From contig JBMOKT010000007.1 of assembly GCA_049323895.1 (NCBI GenBank), positions 1 through 21,380 on the forward strand: 21,380 nt of DNA, in the 5' to 3' direction. Shown here piece by piece: positions 5,671 through 13,504 of the stretch. Position 1 is the first letter of the stretch. The number at the start of each line of letters is the position of its first letter. The position numbers and the translations under genes were made by a program. This DNA comes from JBMOKT01 sp049323895. Lineage in GTDB: Bacteria > Bacillota > Peptococcia > Peptococcales > BICA1-8. The notes under the pieces were generated by a model, which saw nothing but the letters and a program-made list of their open reading frames with translations, searched no databases and was not told where the DNA came from.

Positions 5671-8169
5671 ATGGTATTGGGATTTTTAAAAAATTTACTT
5701 GATGATAATGCCAAAGAAATTAAGCGTTTACAAAAGACAGTAGATAGTATTAATAGTTTGGAAGGGGATATAGAGAAGCTCTCTGACCTGGAATTACGCA
5801 CTAAGACGGAAGAATTCAAGGGGAGATACCAGAATGGCGCAACCTTGGACGACCTTCTTCCTGAGGCATTTACGGTGGTGCGGGAGGCATCCAAGAGGGT
5901 TCTGGGAATGCGCCACTTTGATGTCCAGTTGATGGGAGGGATTGTCCTTCACCAGGGACGCATAGCAGAAATGAAAACAGGGGAAGGAAAAACTTTGGTG
6001 GCCACCCTGCCTGCATATCTTAATGCCCTTGCGGGAAAAGGCGTTCATGTCATTACAGTCAATGACTATCTTGCTAAAAGGGATAGCCAATGGATGGGCA
6101 AAATATATAATTTTCTGGGTCTAGAGGTTGGACTCATCATTCATGGCTTAGAATATGACCAAAGAAAAAGCTCCTATTTAGCCGATATTACCTATGGTAC
6201 CAATAATGAGTTTGGATTTGATTATTTGCGGGACAACATGGTCATGTATAAAGAAAATATGGTTCAGCGGGAGCTTAATTATGCAATTATAGACGAAGTT
6301 GACAGTATTTTGGTGGATGAAGCCCGTACACCTTTAATTATTTCAGGATCAGCAGACAAGCCTACCGAACTTTACCGTACCGTGGCAAAGGTTATTCCCC
6401 GCTTAAAAAAGGAAGAGGATTATACCATCGATGAGAAGCAGAATCTGGCAACATTGACTGAACAAGGTATAGGTCGTATAGAAAAAATGCTGGGTATTGA
6501 AAACTTAGCCGATGAAAAAAATATGGAGATAAGCCACCATGTTAATCAGGCCCTAAAAGCTCATGCTTTAATGAAAAGGGACAGGGACTATGTGCTTAAA
6601 GATGGTGAGGTTATTATAGTCGATGAGTTTACAGGTCGTCTGATGTTTGGACGTCGTTACAGTGAAGGTTTGCACCAGGCAATAGAGGCAAAAGAAGGGG
6701 TAAAAATTGAAAGGGAATCCCAAACCTTAGCAACCATCACCTTTCAGAATTATTTCCGCATGTACAAAAAATTAGGTGGTATGACGGGAACGGCTAAAAC
6801 AGAGGAAGATGAGTTTATAAAGATTTATGGTATGGATGTGGTGGTAATACCCACCAACAAGCCTATGGTTAGGGAAGATAAGCCAGATATTATTTACAGA
6901 AGCGAGCTGGGGAAATTTAATGCTGTTGTAGAAGAAATTATTAGGAATTATCAACAGGGTCAGCCCGTTTTAGTAGGTACCGTCTCCATTGAAAAATCCG
7001 AACTATTAAGCAGTATGCTGCATAAAAGAGGTATTCCCCATCAGGTTTTAAACGCCAAATACCACGAACAAGAAGCTGAAATAGTTGCCCAGGCCGGTCA
7101 GAAAGGAATGGTCACTATCGCCACCAATATGGCGGGAAGGGGAACAGATATTGTTTTAGGTCAGGGGGTCAAGGACTTAGGGGGGCTGGCTATTATCGGT
7201 ACGGAACGCCATGAGGCTAGAAGGATCGATAACCAGTTGCGGGGTCGAAGCGGACGTCAGGGCGACCCTGGTGTGACCCAGTTCTATATATCTTTGGAAG
7301 ATGATTTGATGCGGCTGTTTGGTGCGGAAAATATTATGGGGCTAATGGATAAGCTTGGAATGGATGACAGTATCCCTATCGAAAACACCATTATTTCCAG
7401 GGGTATAGAAAATGCCCAAAAAAGGGTTGAAGCCCGTAACTTTGATATACGTAAACATGTTCTGGAATATGATGATGTTATGAACCAGCAGAGGGAAGTA
7501 ATTTATGCCCAACGGCGCAAAGTACTGCTGGGAGAGAATATTAAAGAAAGCATTTTGGACATGATTAACAAGGTAGTGGAAAGGACTATTGACGGTTTTT
7601 CGGGAGAAATACCTTACCCCGAAGAATGGGATATGCAGGGTTTATTAGCTGCTGCAGAACAAAGCTTTTTGCCAAATCACAATCTGCAGGAGCAGCAATT
7701 AAAAAACATGGAGGCCGAGGAAGTAAGAGAGTTTTTACTACAAGAGGCCTATAGAAATTATGAGCAGCGGGAGCAGGAACTCGGCGAGGAAAGCTTACGG
7801 GAAATTGAACGCCTGGTGCTGTTAAAAATTGTTGATGCTAAATGGATGGATCATTTAGATGCCATGGACCAGCTGCGTCAGGGGATATATTTACGGGCCT
7901 ATGGTCAAAGGGACCCCCTAACAGAATATAAATTTGAAGCCTTCGATATGTTTAACCAAATGATTGAGGAAATTCAACAGGAAACTATCCGTTATATATA
8001 CCGGGTAAAGGTTGTTGAAAAACCGGAAGAAAGAACCGATGTGGTAGAAAATAAATATGCTGAGGAACAGGCCAAAGTACCCGTGAAATCTGATAAAATA
8101 GGGCGCAATGAACCATGCCCGTGTGGCAGCGGTAAGAAATATAAAAAATGCTGCGGAAAAGACGAGTAA
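5671..8169 (+). CDS. secA: Preprotein translocase ATPase SecA
   Basis: An 832-residue protein, close to the 841 residues of Bacillus SecA. Walker A is TGEGKT at 103-108 and the DEAD-type Walker B is DEVD at 208-211. Other motifs are TVNDYLAKRD, TYGTNNEFGFDYLRDN, the GTAKTEE region, ATNMAGRGTDI and the QLRGRSGRQGDPG arginine-finger motif. Helical wing and scaffold regions follow, then the C-terminal zinc tail with Cys816, Cys818, Cys827 and Cys828 (CPCGSGKKYKKCC). SecA drives unfolded proteins through SecYEG at the membrane by ATP hydrolysis. The ATG at 5671 follows GGAGTGAT. The hpf-secA-prfB neighbourhood is conserved in Firmicutes. No truncation is seen. Confidence 0.98.
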   Translation: MVLGFLKNLLDDNAKEIKRLQKTVDSINSLEGDIEKLSDLELRTKTEEFKGRYQNGATLDDLLPEAFTVVREASKRVLGMRHFDVQLMGGIVLHQGRIAEMKTGEGKTLVATLPAYLNALAGKGVHVITVNDYLAKRDSQWMGKIYNFLGLEVGLIIHGLEYDQRKSSYLADITYGTNNEFGFDYLRDNMVMYKENMVQRELNYAIIDEVDSILVDEARTPLIISGSADKPTELYRTVAKVIPRLKKEEDYTIDEKQNLATLTEQGIGRIEKMLGIENLADEKNMEISHHVNQALKAHALMKRDRDYVLKDGEVIIVDEFTGRLMFGRRYSEGLHQAIEAKEGVKIERESQTLATITFQNYFRMYKKLGGMTGTAKTEEDEFIKIYGMDVVVIPTNKPMVREDKPDIIYRSELGKFNAVVEEIIRNYQQGQPVLVGTVSIEKSELLSSMLHKRGIPHQVLNAKYHEQEAEIVAQAGQKGMVTIATNMAGRGTDIVLGQGVKDLGGLAIIGTERHEARRIDNQLRGRSGRQGDPGVTQFYISLEDDLMRLFGAENIMGLMDKLGMDDSIPIENTIISRGIENAQKRVEARNFDIRKHVLEYDDVMNQQREVIYAQRRKVLLGENIKESILDMINKVVERTIDGFSGEIPYPEEWDMQGLLAAAEQSFLPNHNLQEQQLKNMEAEEVREFLLQEAYRNYEQREQELGEESLREIERLVLLKIVDAKWMDHLDAMDQLRQGIYLRAYGQRDPLTEYKFEAFDMFNQMIEEIQQETIRYIYRVKVVEKPEERTDVVENKYAEEQAKVPVKSDKIGRNEPCPCGSGKKYKKCCGKDE

Positions 8170-8195
8170 TTCCTTTTTTCTTTTGAAAAAAGGAA
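8170..8195. terminator. AT-rich hairpin after secA
   Basis: TTCCTTTTTTC at 8170-8180 pairs perfectly with GAAAAAAGGAA at 8185-8195 around a TTTT loop, starting at the secA stop codon. No T run follows on the plus strand, so termination is uncertain; it may stabilise the 3' end. A few AGGAAA/GGTAAA hexamers follow at 8191-8214. Confidence 0.45.
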
Positions 8196-8260
8196 AGGTA
8201 AAGGTAAAGAAGGAACAGTAGAACAAAGGGTTTCGCTTACGCTAGACTATTAATTGACAT

Positions 8261-8349
8261 TAAAGATTTCGCTAATGCCAGATTATGGTTTCAAAATCTA
8301 GTGCAATTTATTGCACGAAATTCTTAATCTAACGAAGTGAAATCTTTTA
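8261..8349. repeat. Imperfect long palindrome between secA and prfB
   Basis: The stretch is inverted about position 8305. The centre is GTGCAATTTATTGCAC at 8301-8316. Outer arms are AAAGATTTCGCTAATGCC-AGATTA (from 8262) against TAATCTAACGAAGTGAAATC (from 8325), which are imperfect complements. A direct relative of the left arm, TTTCGCTTACGCTAGACTA, lies at 8231. It has no coding potential and looks like a decayed foldback element. Confidence 0.6.
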
Positions 8350-8353
8350 CAAC

Positions 8354-8373
8354 TATCCGTGTGGTCCGAAGGA
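8354..8373. repeat. Shared 20-bp intergenic element, copy 1
   Basis: TATCCGTGTGGTCCGAAGGA matches 19 of 20 positions with 13794-13813, upstream of ftsE. GGTCC-GAA-GGACC forms a small hairpin here. Two near-identical copies in unrelated gaps indicate a dispersed repeat. Confidence 0.65.
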
Positions 8374-8426
8374 CCCGTGGTTTCAAATTATTTTCAAAAT
8401 ATAAAGTAAAAAAATTGGGAGTGAAG

Positions 8427-9537
8427 ATGGTGGATTTTGAAGTAAGGCGTGAAATGGAAGCAGTAGAAAAGAAGATTAATGATTTGAGGGATTCACTTTG
8501 ACATATCCGGTAAAAGCAAACAGTTGGAAGAACTCGAGGAACAAATAGGGCAACCCAATTTTTGGGACAATCCGGAACATGCTCAAAAGATAATGCAAAA
8601 GCTGAATCAGATTAAAGATAAAATTGAGGATTTTAAGAAATTAGAATTAATATTGGAGGATATTAAAGTTTTATATGAGCTAAGTAAGGAAGATGATAGT
8701 TTGCTTCCTGAGGCCAACTCCGAGATGAAAAAATTAGTACAATTGTTGGATAAAATGGAATTGGAAACTTTATTAAACGGAAAGTATGATAGGAATAATG
8801 CAATTCTCACCCTCCATCCTGGTGCCGGCGGTACCGAATCCCAGGATTGGACGGAAATGCTATACCGTATGTACACCAGATGGGCGGAAACTCATGGATA
8901 TTCTGTTCAGGTTCTAGATATGTTGCCTGGCGAGGAAGCTGGAATCAAAAGTGTTACTATATCTGTGGAAGGAGAAAATGCCTTTGGATATCTGAAGGCT
9001 GAAAAGGGTGTGCATAGGCTGGTAAGGATTTCACCCTTTGATGCCTCAGGACGCAGGCATACTTCTTTTGCTGCCCTGGAAGTGATGCCGGAGGTAGGTG
9101 ATGAAGCAGCTGTGGAGATAGATACTAAGGACCTGAAGGTTGATACTTACCGTTCCGGAGGGGCGGGAGGACAGCATGTCAATAAAACAGATTCTGCGGT
9201 AAGAATTACCCACATACCTACCGGTATAATTGTTCAATGTCAAAGTGAACGTTCACAAATCAGCAATAGGGCTACAGCCATGAAAGTATTACAGGCTAAG
9301 CTTTTAGAACTGCAGATGAGGGAAAAGGAAAAGGAATTAGCCTCTATCAAGGGTGACCAGCAGGAAATTGGCTGGGGCAGCCAAATAAGGTCCTATGTTT
9401 TCCATCCTTATAGCATGGTCAAGGATCATCGAACCGGAGTGGAAAAGGGAAATGTCCAGGCAGTAATGGATGGGGATCTAGACGACTTTATCCAGGCATT
9501 TCTTAAGCAGCAAGCGGCAAATAATGAAAAGCATTAG
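8427..9537 (+). CDS. prfB: Peptide chain release factor 2, with +1 programmed frameshift
   Basis: The gene is read as 8427-8498 (24 codons from ATG) joined to 8500-9537 after a +1 shift, giving 369 residues. In frame zero a UGA at 8499-8501 would stop translation. RF2-specific SPF lies at about residues 202-204 and the catalytic GGQ at 247-249, within SGGAGGQHVNKTDSAVR. RF2 reads UGA and UAA in the ribosomal A site and triggers peptide release. The start is ATG 8427 after GGGAG, with GTG 8430 as an alternative. A reading that begins at 8524 loses the N-terminus. It follows secA as in many Firmicutes. Confidence 0.96.
8487..8502 (+). promoter_or_regulatory. RF2 autoregulatory +1 frameshift site
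   Basis: The shift site is CTT TGA C at 8496-8502. A Shine-Dalgarno-like AGGG begins at 8487, nine bases before CTT, as in the known prfB signal. When RF2 is scarce, the UGA is read slowly and the ribosome slips to TTT then GAC, completing the protein. Confidence 0.92.
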
Positions 9538-9547
9538 TAAATAGATA

Positions 9548-9593
9548 AGGCCCAATATCTCACGTATAGTGCACGTTTGATTTTGGGCTTTTT
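9548..9593 (+). terminator. Terminator of prfB
   Basis: GCCCAA at 9550-9555 pairs with TTGGGC at 9583-9588, followed by TTTTT. The long apical region contains a second small hairpin (CAC-GTATA-GTG). It begins about 12 bp after the prfB stop. Confidence 0.65.
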
Positions 9594-9611
9594 CTAGTCG
9601 TAACCCTTTTT

Positions 9612-9659
9612 CTCTTCCTCAATCTCAGCCTCCGCCTAAACCTAAACCCTAACCTTTAC
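9612..9659. repeat. Diverged hexamer tandem array
   Basis: Eight 6-bp units read in register: CTCTTC, CTCAAT, CTCAGC, CTCCGC, CTAAAC, CTAAAC, CCTAAC, CTTTAC. The array lies between the convergent ends of prfB and the transglycosylase gene. Confidence 0.65.
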
Positions 9660-9670
9660 TTAAAGGGATG

Positions 9671-10327
9671 TTAATATTCGATAGCGGCTGTAACCGGAAC
9701 ATTGCACAGCTCCATATGAAAACGGCTGACCCGCTTCACATAAGTCTTAGGCAGGGCCAATTCCTCCCTAAGCTTACGGTCTACATAGGTTTCTCCTGCA
9801 TTGTAGGCAACAAGAACTCTCTCTAAGTTACCTTCATAGCGCTTTAAAAGACGCTGTAAGATAAAAGTCCCCATATGAATGTTTGTCTCAATATCAAATA
9901 ATTCTTCCCTGCTCTTGGGTGCTTCAATATTCATTAATTTTGCCCAGTAAGGGGCGTATTTCATACGAATCTGCATTAGACCGGTATCATCTAAAGTTCC
10001 TTTGCATAAAGGGTGGAATTCGCTTTCAGCAGCAATGACTGAGATAATTAAGTTATCTGGCACATTATATTGTAAACTATACTTTTCTATGGTATTTGCA
10101 ATGAAATGAACGGTATCTGCATCAAGTTTTGAATTTAACTTCTTGACCAGTGCTAAGAAATCTCCATCGGAAATTAATTTTGGTGGTTGCTTCTCGGGTT
10201 TTAACTGTTCTTTGGGTAAATGCTGGCTGTCATCTGCTACTTCCTGCACCGACGAACCACCGATAGAAGTTGCCGCTAAAAGGAGGGATATCCCTATAGC
10301 TAACACTTTCCTTTTACGCTTCCCCAT
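9671..10327 (-). CDS. Lytic transglycosylase, SLT domain
   Basis: A 218-residue exported enzyme. Residues 1-25 form a signal peptide (MGKRKRKVLAIGISLLLAA), and a low-complexity Gln/Lys/Pro linker covers about 30-50. The SLT-type lysozyme domain shows VIAAESEFHP with the catalytic Glu, GLMQI (motif II), AYNAGE (motif III) and TYVKRV near the end. Such enzymes cleave the MurNAc-GlcNAc bond of peptidoglycan, forming 1,6-anhydro ends, outside the membrane. AGGAGG lies 7-8 nt before the ATG. It runs toward prfB and away from the DUF2993-like gene. No partner for a specific machine is visible, so general wall turnover is the safest role. Confidence 0.9.
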   Translation of the reverse strand: MGKRKRKVLAIGISLLLAATSIGGSSVQEVADDSQHLPKEQLKPEKQPPKLISDGDFLALVKKLNSKLDADTVHFIANTIEKYSLQYNVPDNLIISVIAAESEFHPLCKGTLDDTGLMQIRMKYAPYWAKLMNIEAPKSREELFDIETNIHMGTFILQRLLKRYEGNLERVLVAYNAGETYVDRKLREELALPKTYVKRVSRFHMELCNVPVTAAIEY

Positions 10328-10382
10328 TCTTATACCTCCTAAATTTCTGCAAGTAAAAATCTTTTACAAATTAATACTATTC

Positions 10383-10411
10383 AGTATAGTCATAACCATA
10401 TTCCACCAAAA
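10383..10411 (-). promoter_or_regulatory. Possible promoter of the transglycosylase gene
   Basis: On the minus strand TATACT (10383-10388) is a good -10 box with a weak TTTGGT or TTGGTG 15-16 bp upstream. The leader would be about 50 nt. It lies in the 182-bp divergent gap, and the -10 is inside the short inverted repeat ACTAT...ATAGT. Confidence 0.35.
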
Positions 10412-10444
10412 ATATGCACTCAATAATATCCCGTAGAAATATTT

Positions 10445-10473
10445 TTAACAAATGTGTAATATGCCTATATAAG
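10445..10473 (+). promoter_or_regulatory. Sigma-A-like promoter of the DUF2993-like gene
   Basis: TTAACA at 10445-10450 and TATAAG at 10468-10473 are separated by 17 bp. Transcription would begin about 30 bp before the ATG at 10510, whose ribosome site is AAGAGGTGA. Confidence 0.55.
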
Positions 10474-10509
10474 GGAATATAAAGTTATGAGAGGCGAAGA
10501 GGTGAAATA

Positions 10510-11193
10510 ATGGTGAGGTTTCTTATGTTTACGCTGATAATTGCCTTGGTTATTACTGGATTGATGTTATATTCTCTTGATAATTATCTGGAGAAGGAGA
10601 TTGAGCGTGCTATTTATGCAGGTTATCCGGGAACCCATGATGTCCAGGTAGAAGTTAATATCAAATGGACAAAAGAGGGTCTGAAGGGGCAAATTGAGAA
10701 ATTAAGGCTAGACATTGTAAACTGGTCTTACGATAATTGGCATATAAACTCTTTTAAGGGAAGGCTAAATGGGGTAAAAATAAACTGGATACATTTGTTG
10801 AGGAAAAAACAACTTGTTGTTGAAGAAATAGCAGAAGGAACTATTACAGCAGAAATCGACAGTGCTAATCTTAATAAGCTGATTGGAAAACACTATTCCG
10901 GTATAGGGATTAAGCTGGAAGAGGACCAAGTGGCAATTGATTTGACGGTTAGTATCCTGGGGAGGAAACTTACGGGAACAGCATATGGTTCATTAATTCC
11001 CGCCGAAGGTCCGGGTGTAGTATTTATGCCTGCAAGGCTGTTAGCAGGGGGACTTGAGCTAAACCAAGGGCTCCAGGATAAAATTTTAAAAAATTTAAGA
11101 TTTCAATTTCTTTTGGAAAAATTACCCTTCACTTTTCAAGTTACAACTGTTAAGATTATGGACAATAAAATATTAATTCAAGGAAAAGTATAA
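10510..11193 (+). CDS. DUF2993-like membrane-anchored protein
   Basis: A 227-residue protein with an N-terminal membrane anchor or uncleaved signal (residues about 3-20, VRFLMFTLIIALVITGLML) and an extracytoplasmic remainder. The body has the beta-rich pattern of DUF2993/LmeA proteins: VEEIAEGTITAEIDSANLNKLI, then LTGTAYGSL, then the closing LPFTFQVTTVKIMDNKILIQG (given in parts). LmeA-type members bind lipid at the cell envelope, but no function is established for this branch. It is a single gene with its own promoter, divergent from the transglycosylase. No terminator is obvious after it. Confidence 0.7.
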   Translation: MVRFLMFTLIIALVITGLMLYSLDNYLEKEIERAIYAGYPGTHDVQVEVNIKWTKEGLKGQIEKLRLDIVNWSYDNWHINSFKGRLNGVKINWIHLLRKKQLVVEEIAEGTITAEIDSANLNKLIGKHYSGIGIKLEEDQVAIDLTVSILGRKLTGTAYGSLIPAEGPGVVFMPARLLAGGLELNQGLQDKILKNLRFQFLLEKLPFTFQVTTVKIMDNKILIQGKV

Positions 11194-11212
11194 ACTAAAT
11201 AAAACCTAGTAA

Positions 11213-11236
11213 AAGAGTGAAAGAGTGAAAGAGAGG
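11213..11236 (+). repeat. Octamer tandem array after the DUF2993-like gene
   Basis: AAGAGTGA is repeated exactly twice (11213-11220 and 11221-11228), followed by AAGAGAGG. It directly precedes the phased inverted array at 11240. Confidence 0.5.
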
Positions 11237-11239
11237 AAC

Positions 11240-11410
11240 TGTGCTAAAGCTATTAGCTAAGTACTGCAGGTCTGTGCTAAGCTTATCAAATATAGAGAAT
11301 GTCCGTGCTACTGTGCTACCGAAATGATTTGTCAGTGTCACAGTAGCACATCCCGGAAAATTGCCACTCATTCTGGCACGTCTAAAGAGCCTTTCATTCA
11401 TGGTCACACG
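11240..11410. repeat. Phased inverted repeat array upstream of tktN
   Basis: Left-hand motifs are TGTGCTA at 11240 and 11273 and CGTGCTA at 11304 (steps of 33 and 31 bp). Right-hand inverted motifs are TAGCACA at 11344, TGGCACG at 11374 and TCACACG at 11404 (steps of 30 and 30). The inner pair extends to an 11-bp perfect inverted repeat, GTGCTACTGTG at 11305-11315 and CACAGTAGCAC at 11339-11349. CACGTCT repeats exactly at 11377 and 11407. The pairs are symmetric about 11325-11327. The 279-bp gap has no credible gene. Confidence 0.6.
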
Positions 11411-11415
11411 TCTTT

Positions 11416-11450
11416 ACTAGCCACTAGCCACTAACAACTAGCCACTGATT
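11416..11450 (+). repeat. Heptamer tandem array upstream of tktN
   Basis: Five units: ACTAGCC, ACTAGCC, ACTAACA, ACTAGCC, ACTGATT. The array ends a few bases before the tktN ribosome site TGGAGG. Confidence 0.75.
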
Positions 11451-11472
11451 TTAAAAATGGAGGTTTGATTTT

Positions 11473-12291
11473 ATGGATGAAAAAAACTTAGAGCTTCTAA
11501 AGGAAAAAGCAAAAAAAATAAGACAGCATATAATTAAAATGACAGGGGCTGCTGGCTCAGGTCATCCCGGAGGTTCTCTTTCTGCCACGGAAATTGTTAC
11601 ATATCTTTATTTTAAAGAGTTAAGAATAGACCCGCAAAATCCTCAATGGCCAAAACGGGATAGGTTTGTCCTTTCCAAAGGACATGCGGCTCCAGTTCTA
11701 TATGCAGCACTGGCTGAAAGAGGGTTTTTCCCTGCCGATGAGTTAACTAGCTTACGGAAGATTGATTCACCTCTACAAGGCCATCCCGATATGAAAAAGG
11801 TTAAAGGGGTTGAAATGTCTACAGGTTCATTGGGGACAGGCATATCTACTTCTGTAGGGATGGGCCTGGCTGCAAAAATGGATAATTTACAAAACCGTAT
11901 TTTTGTAATGTTAGGTGATGGTGAGGTGCAGGAAGGGCAGGTTTGGGAAGCGGCTATGGCAGCAGCCCACTATAGGCTGGATAATTTAATTGGCTTCCTG
12001 GATTATAATGGTTTGCAGATAGATGGCAATATCGCAGATGTTATGTCACCGGAGCCCCTTACGGATAAATGGCGTGCATTTGGTTGGGAAGTACTGGTGA
12101 TTGATGGACATGACTTTGGGGAAATTGAAAAAGCTATAGAATATGCCAAAACTGTAAAGGGTAAGCCTACCATGATTATTGCTAAGACTATTAAAGGAAA
12201 AGGAGTTTCCTTTATGGAAAATCAGGCAGGGTGGCATGGTTCTGCCCCTAATAGCGAACAAGTCCAGCAAGCACTAGCAGAATTACTTTGA
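11473..12291 (+). CDS. tktA: Transketolase, N-terminal subunit
   Basis: A 272-residue protein equal to the first (thiamine diphosphate-binding) domain of transketolase. It shows GSGHPGGSLSATE at about 27-39, SKGHAAPVLYAAL at about 68-80, the GSLGTGISTSVGMGLA loop, and the ThDP/Mg motif GDGEVQEGQVWEA followed by NLIGFLDYNG. Together with the C-terminal subunit it moves two-carbon units between sugar phosphates in the non-oxidative pentose phosphate pathway. Splitting into two genes is usual in many Firmicutes and archaea, so this is not a truncation. GGAGG precedes the ATG. The partner begins 265 bp downstream, a longer gap than usual for this pair. Confidence 0.95.
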   Translation: MDEKNLELLKEKAKKIRQHIIKMTGAAGSGHPGGSLSATEIVTYLYFKELRIDPQNPQWPKRDRFVLSKGHAAPVLYAALAERGFFPADELTSLRKIDSPLQGHPDMKKVKGVEMSTGSLGTGISTSVGMGLAAKMDNLQNRIFVMLGDGEVQEGQVWEAAMAAAHYRLDNLIGFLDYNGLQIDGNIADVMSPEPLTDKWRAFGWEVLVIDGHDFGEIEKAIEYAKTVKGKPTMIIAKTIKGKGVSFMENQAGWHGSAPNSEQVQQALAELL

Positions 12292-12305
12292 AGTAAAGAT
12301 TATGG

Positions 12306-12516
12306 GTCTGACAATACTTCCGGGTGAACATAACCCGTCTGACATACTAATGGGTAAATATATTGCGTCTGATATGAAAGCTACATTTATTTCTGTAATG
12401 TTCACATGCAATGCTTGTGTCAGACGCACAAGACCAGCTATTCAGTACATCAGACTGAAAAGATTAACTTCTTGGGAAGTCAGACGCTCAAGCTTGACCC
12501 TTAAGCATTGTCAGAC
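12306..12516. repeat. Phased inverted motif array between the transketolase genes
   Basis: An 8-bp motif occurs seven times. GTCTGACA begins at 12306 and 12337 and GTCTGATA at 12367. In reverse orientation TGTCAGAC begins at 12418, CATCAGAC at 12448, AGTCAGAC at 12478 and TGTCAGAC at 12509. Steps within each arm are 31, 30 and 30, 30, 31 bp. The first six sites are symmetric about 12396. The inner pair extends to TGCGTCTGATA against TGTCAGACGCA, an 11-bp stem with one wobble. Intervening sequence is mostly not conserved. The element fills the gap and stops before the tktB ribosome site. Confidence 0.8.
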
Positions 12517-12556
12517 TAAAGAGAGATGACCTATAAGTAAAAAGGAGGTTAATTAT

Positions 12557-13492
12557 ATGGAAAGTATAGCTACCCGTGATGCTTATGGCAAGGCACTAGT
12601 TGAGTTGGGAAAAGTCAACAAAGATGTTGTGGTTTTAGATGCAGACCTGTCTAAATCTACTAAAACAGAAAACTTTGCCAAGGTATTTCCTGAGAGATTT
12701 TTTAATATTGGAATTGCTGAGCAGAATTTAATGGGATGTGCAGCTGGGTTTGCTGCTTCGGGAAAAATACCTTTTGCCAGTTCCTTTGCCGTTTTTGCAA
12801 CAGGGAGGGCCTATGACCAGATTAGGAACTCAATTGGCTATCCCCATTTAAATGTTAAAATAGCTGCTTCTCATGCAGGTTTAACCGTTGGAGAAGATGG
12901 TGGTTCCCATCAAATGATAGAAGATATTTCCTTAATGCGTGCCATCCCCGGAATGACTGTTATTGTCCCAGCCGATGGTGAGGAGACCAAACAGGTTATT
13001 TTTAAAGCTGCTGAATATAAAGGACCTGTTTATATACGTTTAGGAAGGCCTAAAGTGCCGGGTATTTTTGGTAAAGACTATAAGTTTGAAATTGGTAAGG
13101 CAGTTGTGGTAAAACCAGGAAAAGATGTGGTCATTATGGCTGCAGGGATAATGGTAAGTGAAGGCATAAAGGCAGCAGAGCAATTAGAAAAGGATGGAAT
13201 AAGTGCTGCAGTAGTTAATATAAGTACAATAAAGCCCATAGATGTTAAAACCATAATACAAGTTGCTAAGGAAACAGGGGCAGTAGTAACCTGTGAAGAA
13301 CATAACATATTAGGTGGTTTGGGAAGTGCAGTAGCGGAAGTGCTGGTCGAGAATTGCCCCGTACCCATGGAGCGGGTTGGTGTTAAGGATACTTTTGGAG
13401 AATCGGGAAAACCAGATGAGCTGTTGGAAAAATACGGATTAACGGTCAAAGATATTGTAAGTGCCGTCCAAAAGGTTATTGCTCGAAAGTAG
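12557..13492 (+). CDS. tktB: Transketolase, C-terminal subunit
   Basis: A 311-residue protein equal to the pyrimidine-binding and C-terminal domains of transketolase. The catalytic Glu lies in FFNIGIAEQNLMGCAAG (about 49-65), the residue that activates the cofactor. ASHAGLTVGEDGGSHQ and RAIPGMTVIVPADGEE are further family motifs, and residues 190-311 form the alpha/beta C-terminal domain with TCEEHNILGGLGSAV. It acts as a heterotetramer with the N-terminal subunit in the cytoplasm. AAAGGAGG lies 8 nt before the ATG. It is followed by a strong terminator, which closes the tkt unit. Confidence 0.95.
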   Translation: MESIATRDAYGKALVELGKVNKDVVVLDADLSKSTKTENFAKVFPERFFNIGIAEQNLMGCAAGFAASGKIPFASSFAVFATGRAYDQIRNSIGYPHLNVKIAASHAGLTVGEDGGSHQMIEDISLMRAIPGMTVIVPADGEETKQVIFKAAEYKGPVYIRLGRPKVPGIFGKDYKFEIGKAVVVKPGKDVVIMAAGIMVSEGIKAAEQLEKDGISAAVVNISTIKPIDVKTIIQVAKETGAVVTCEEHNILGGLGSAVAEVLVENCPVPMERVGVKDTFGESGKPDELLEKYGLTVKDIVSAVQKVIARK

Positions 13493-13504
13493 AAAATTGT
13501 TTGC

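Noticed and set aside
9636..9653. Telomere-like CCTAAA sequence
   Set aside because: It is part of a diverged hexamer array inside an ordinary gene gap, not a replicon end.
11195..11407. A 70-codon minus-strand frame upstream of tktA
   Set aside because: No ribosome site or family; it covers the inverted array and octamers.
12306..12516. CRISPR-like array, because of the 30-bp period
   Set aside because: Only about 8 bp is conserved per unit, the units change orientation in the middle, and there is no repeat/spacer division or cas gene nearby.
12302..12529. A 75-codon open frame across the gap between the transketolase genes
   Set aside because: It has no ribosome site, no recognisable family and an unlikely composition; the underlying DNA is explained by the phased inverted array.
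11473..13492. Broken transketolase gene
   Set aside because: Each half is complete with its own ribosome site and domain borders; split transketolases are normal in this kind of organism.
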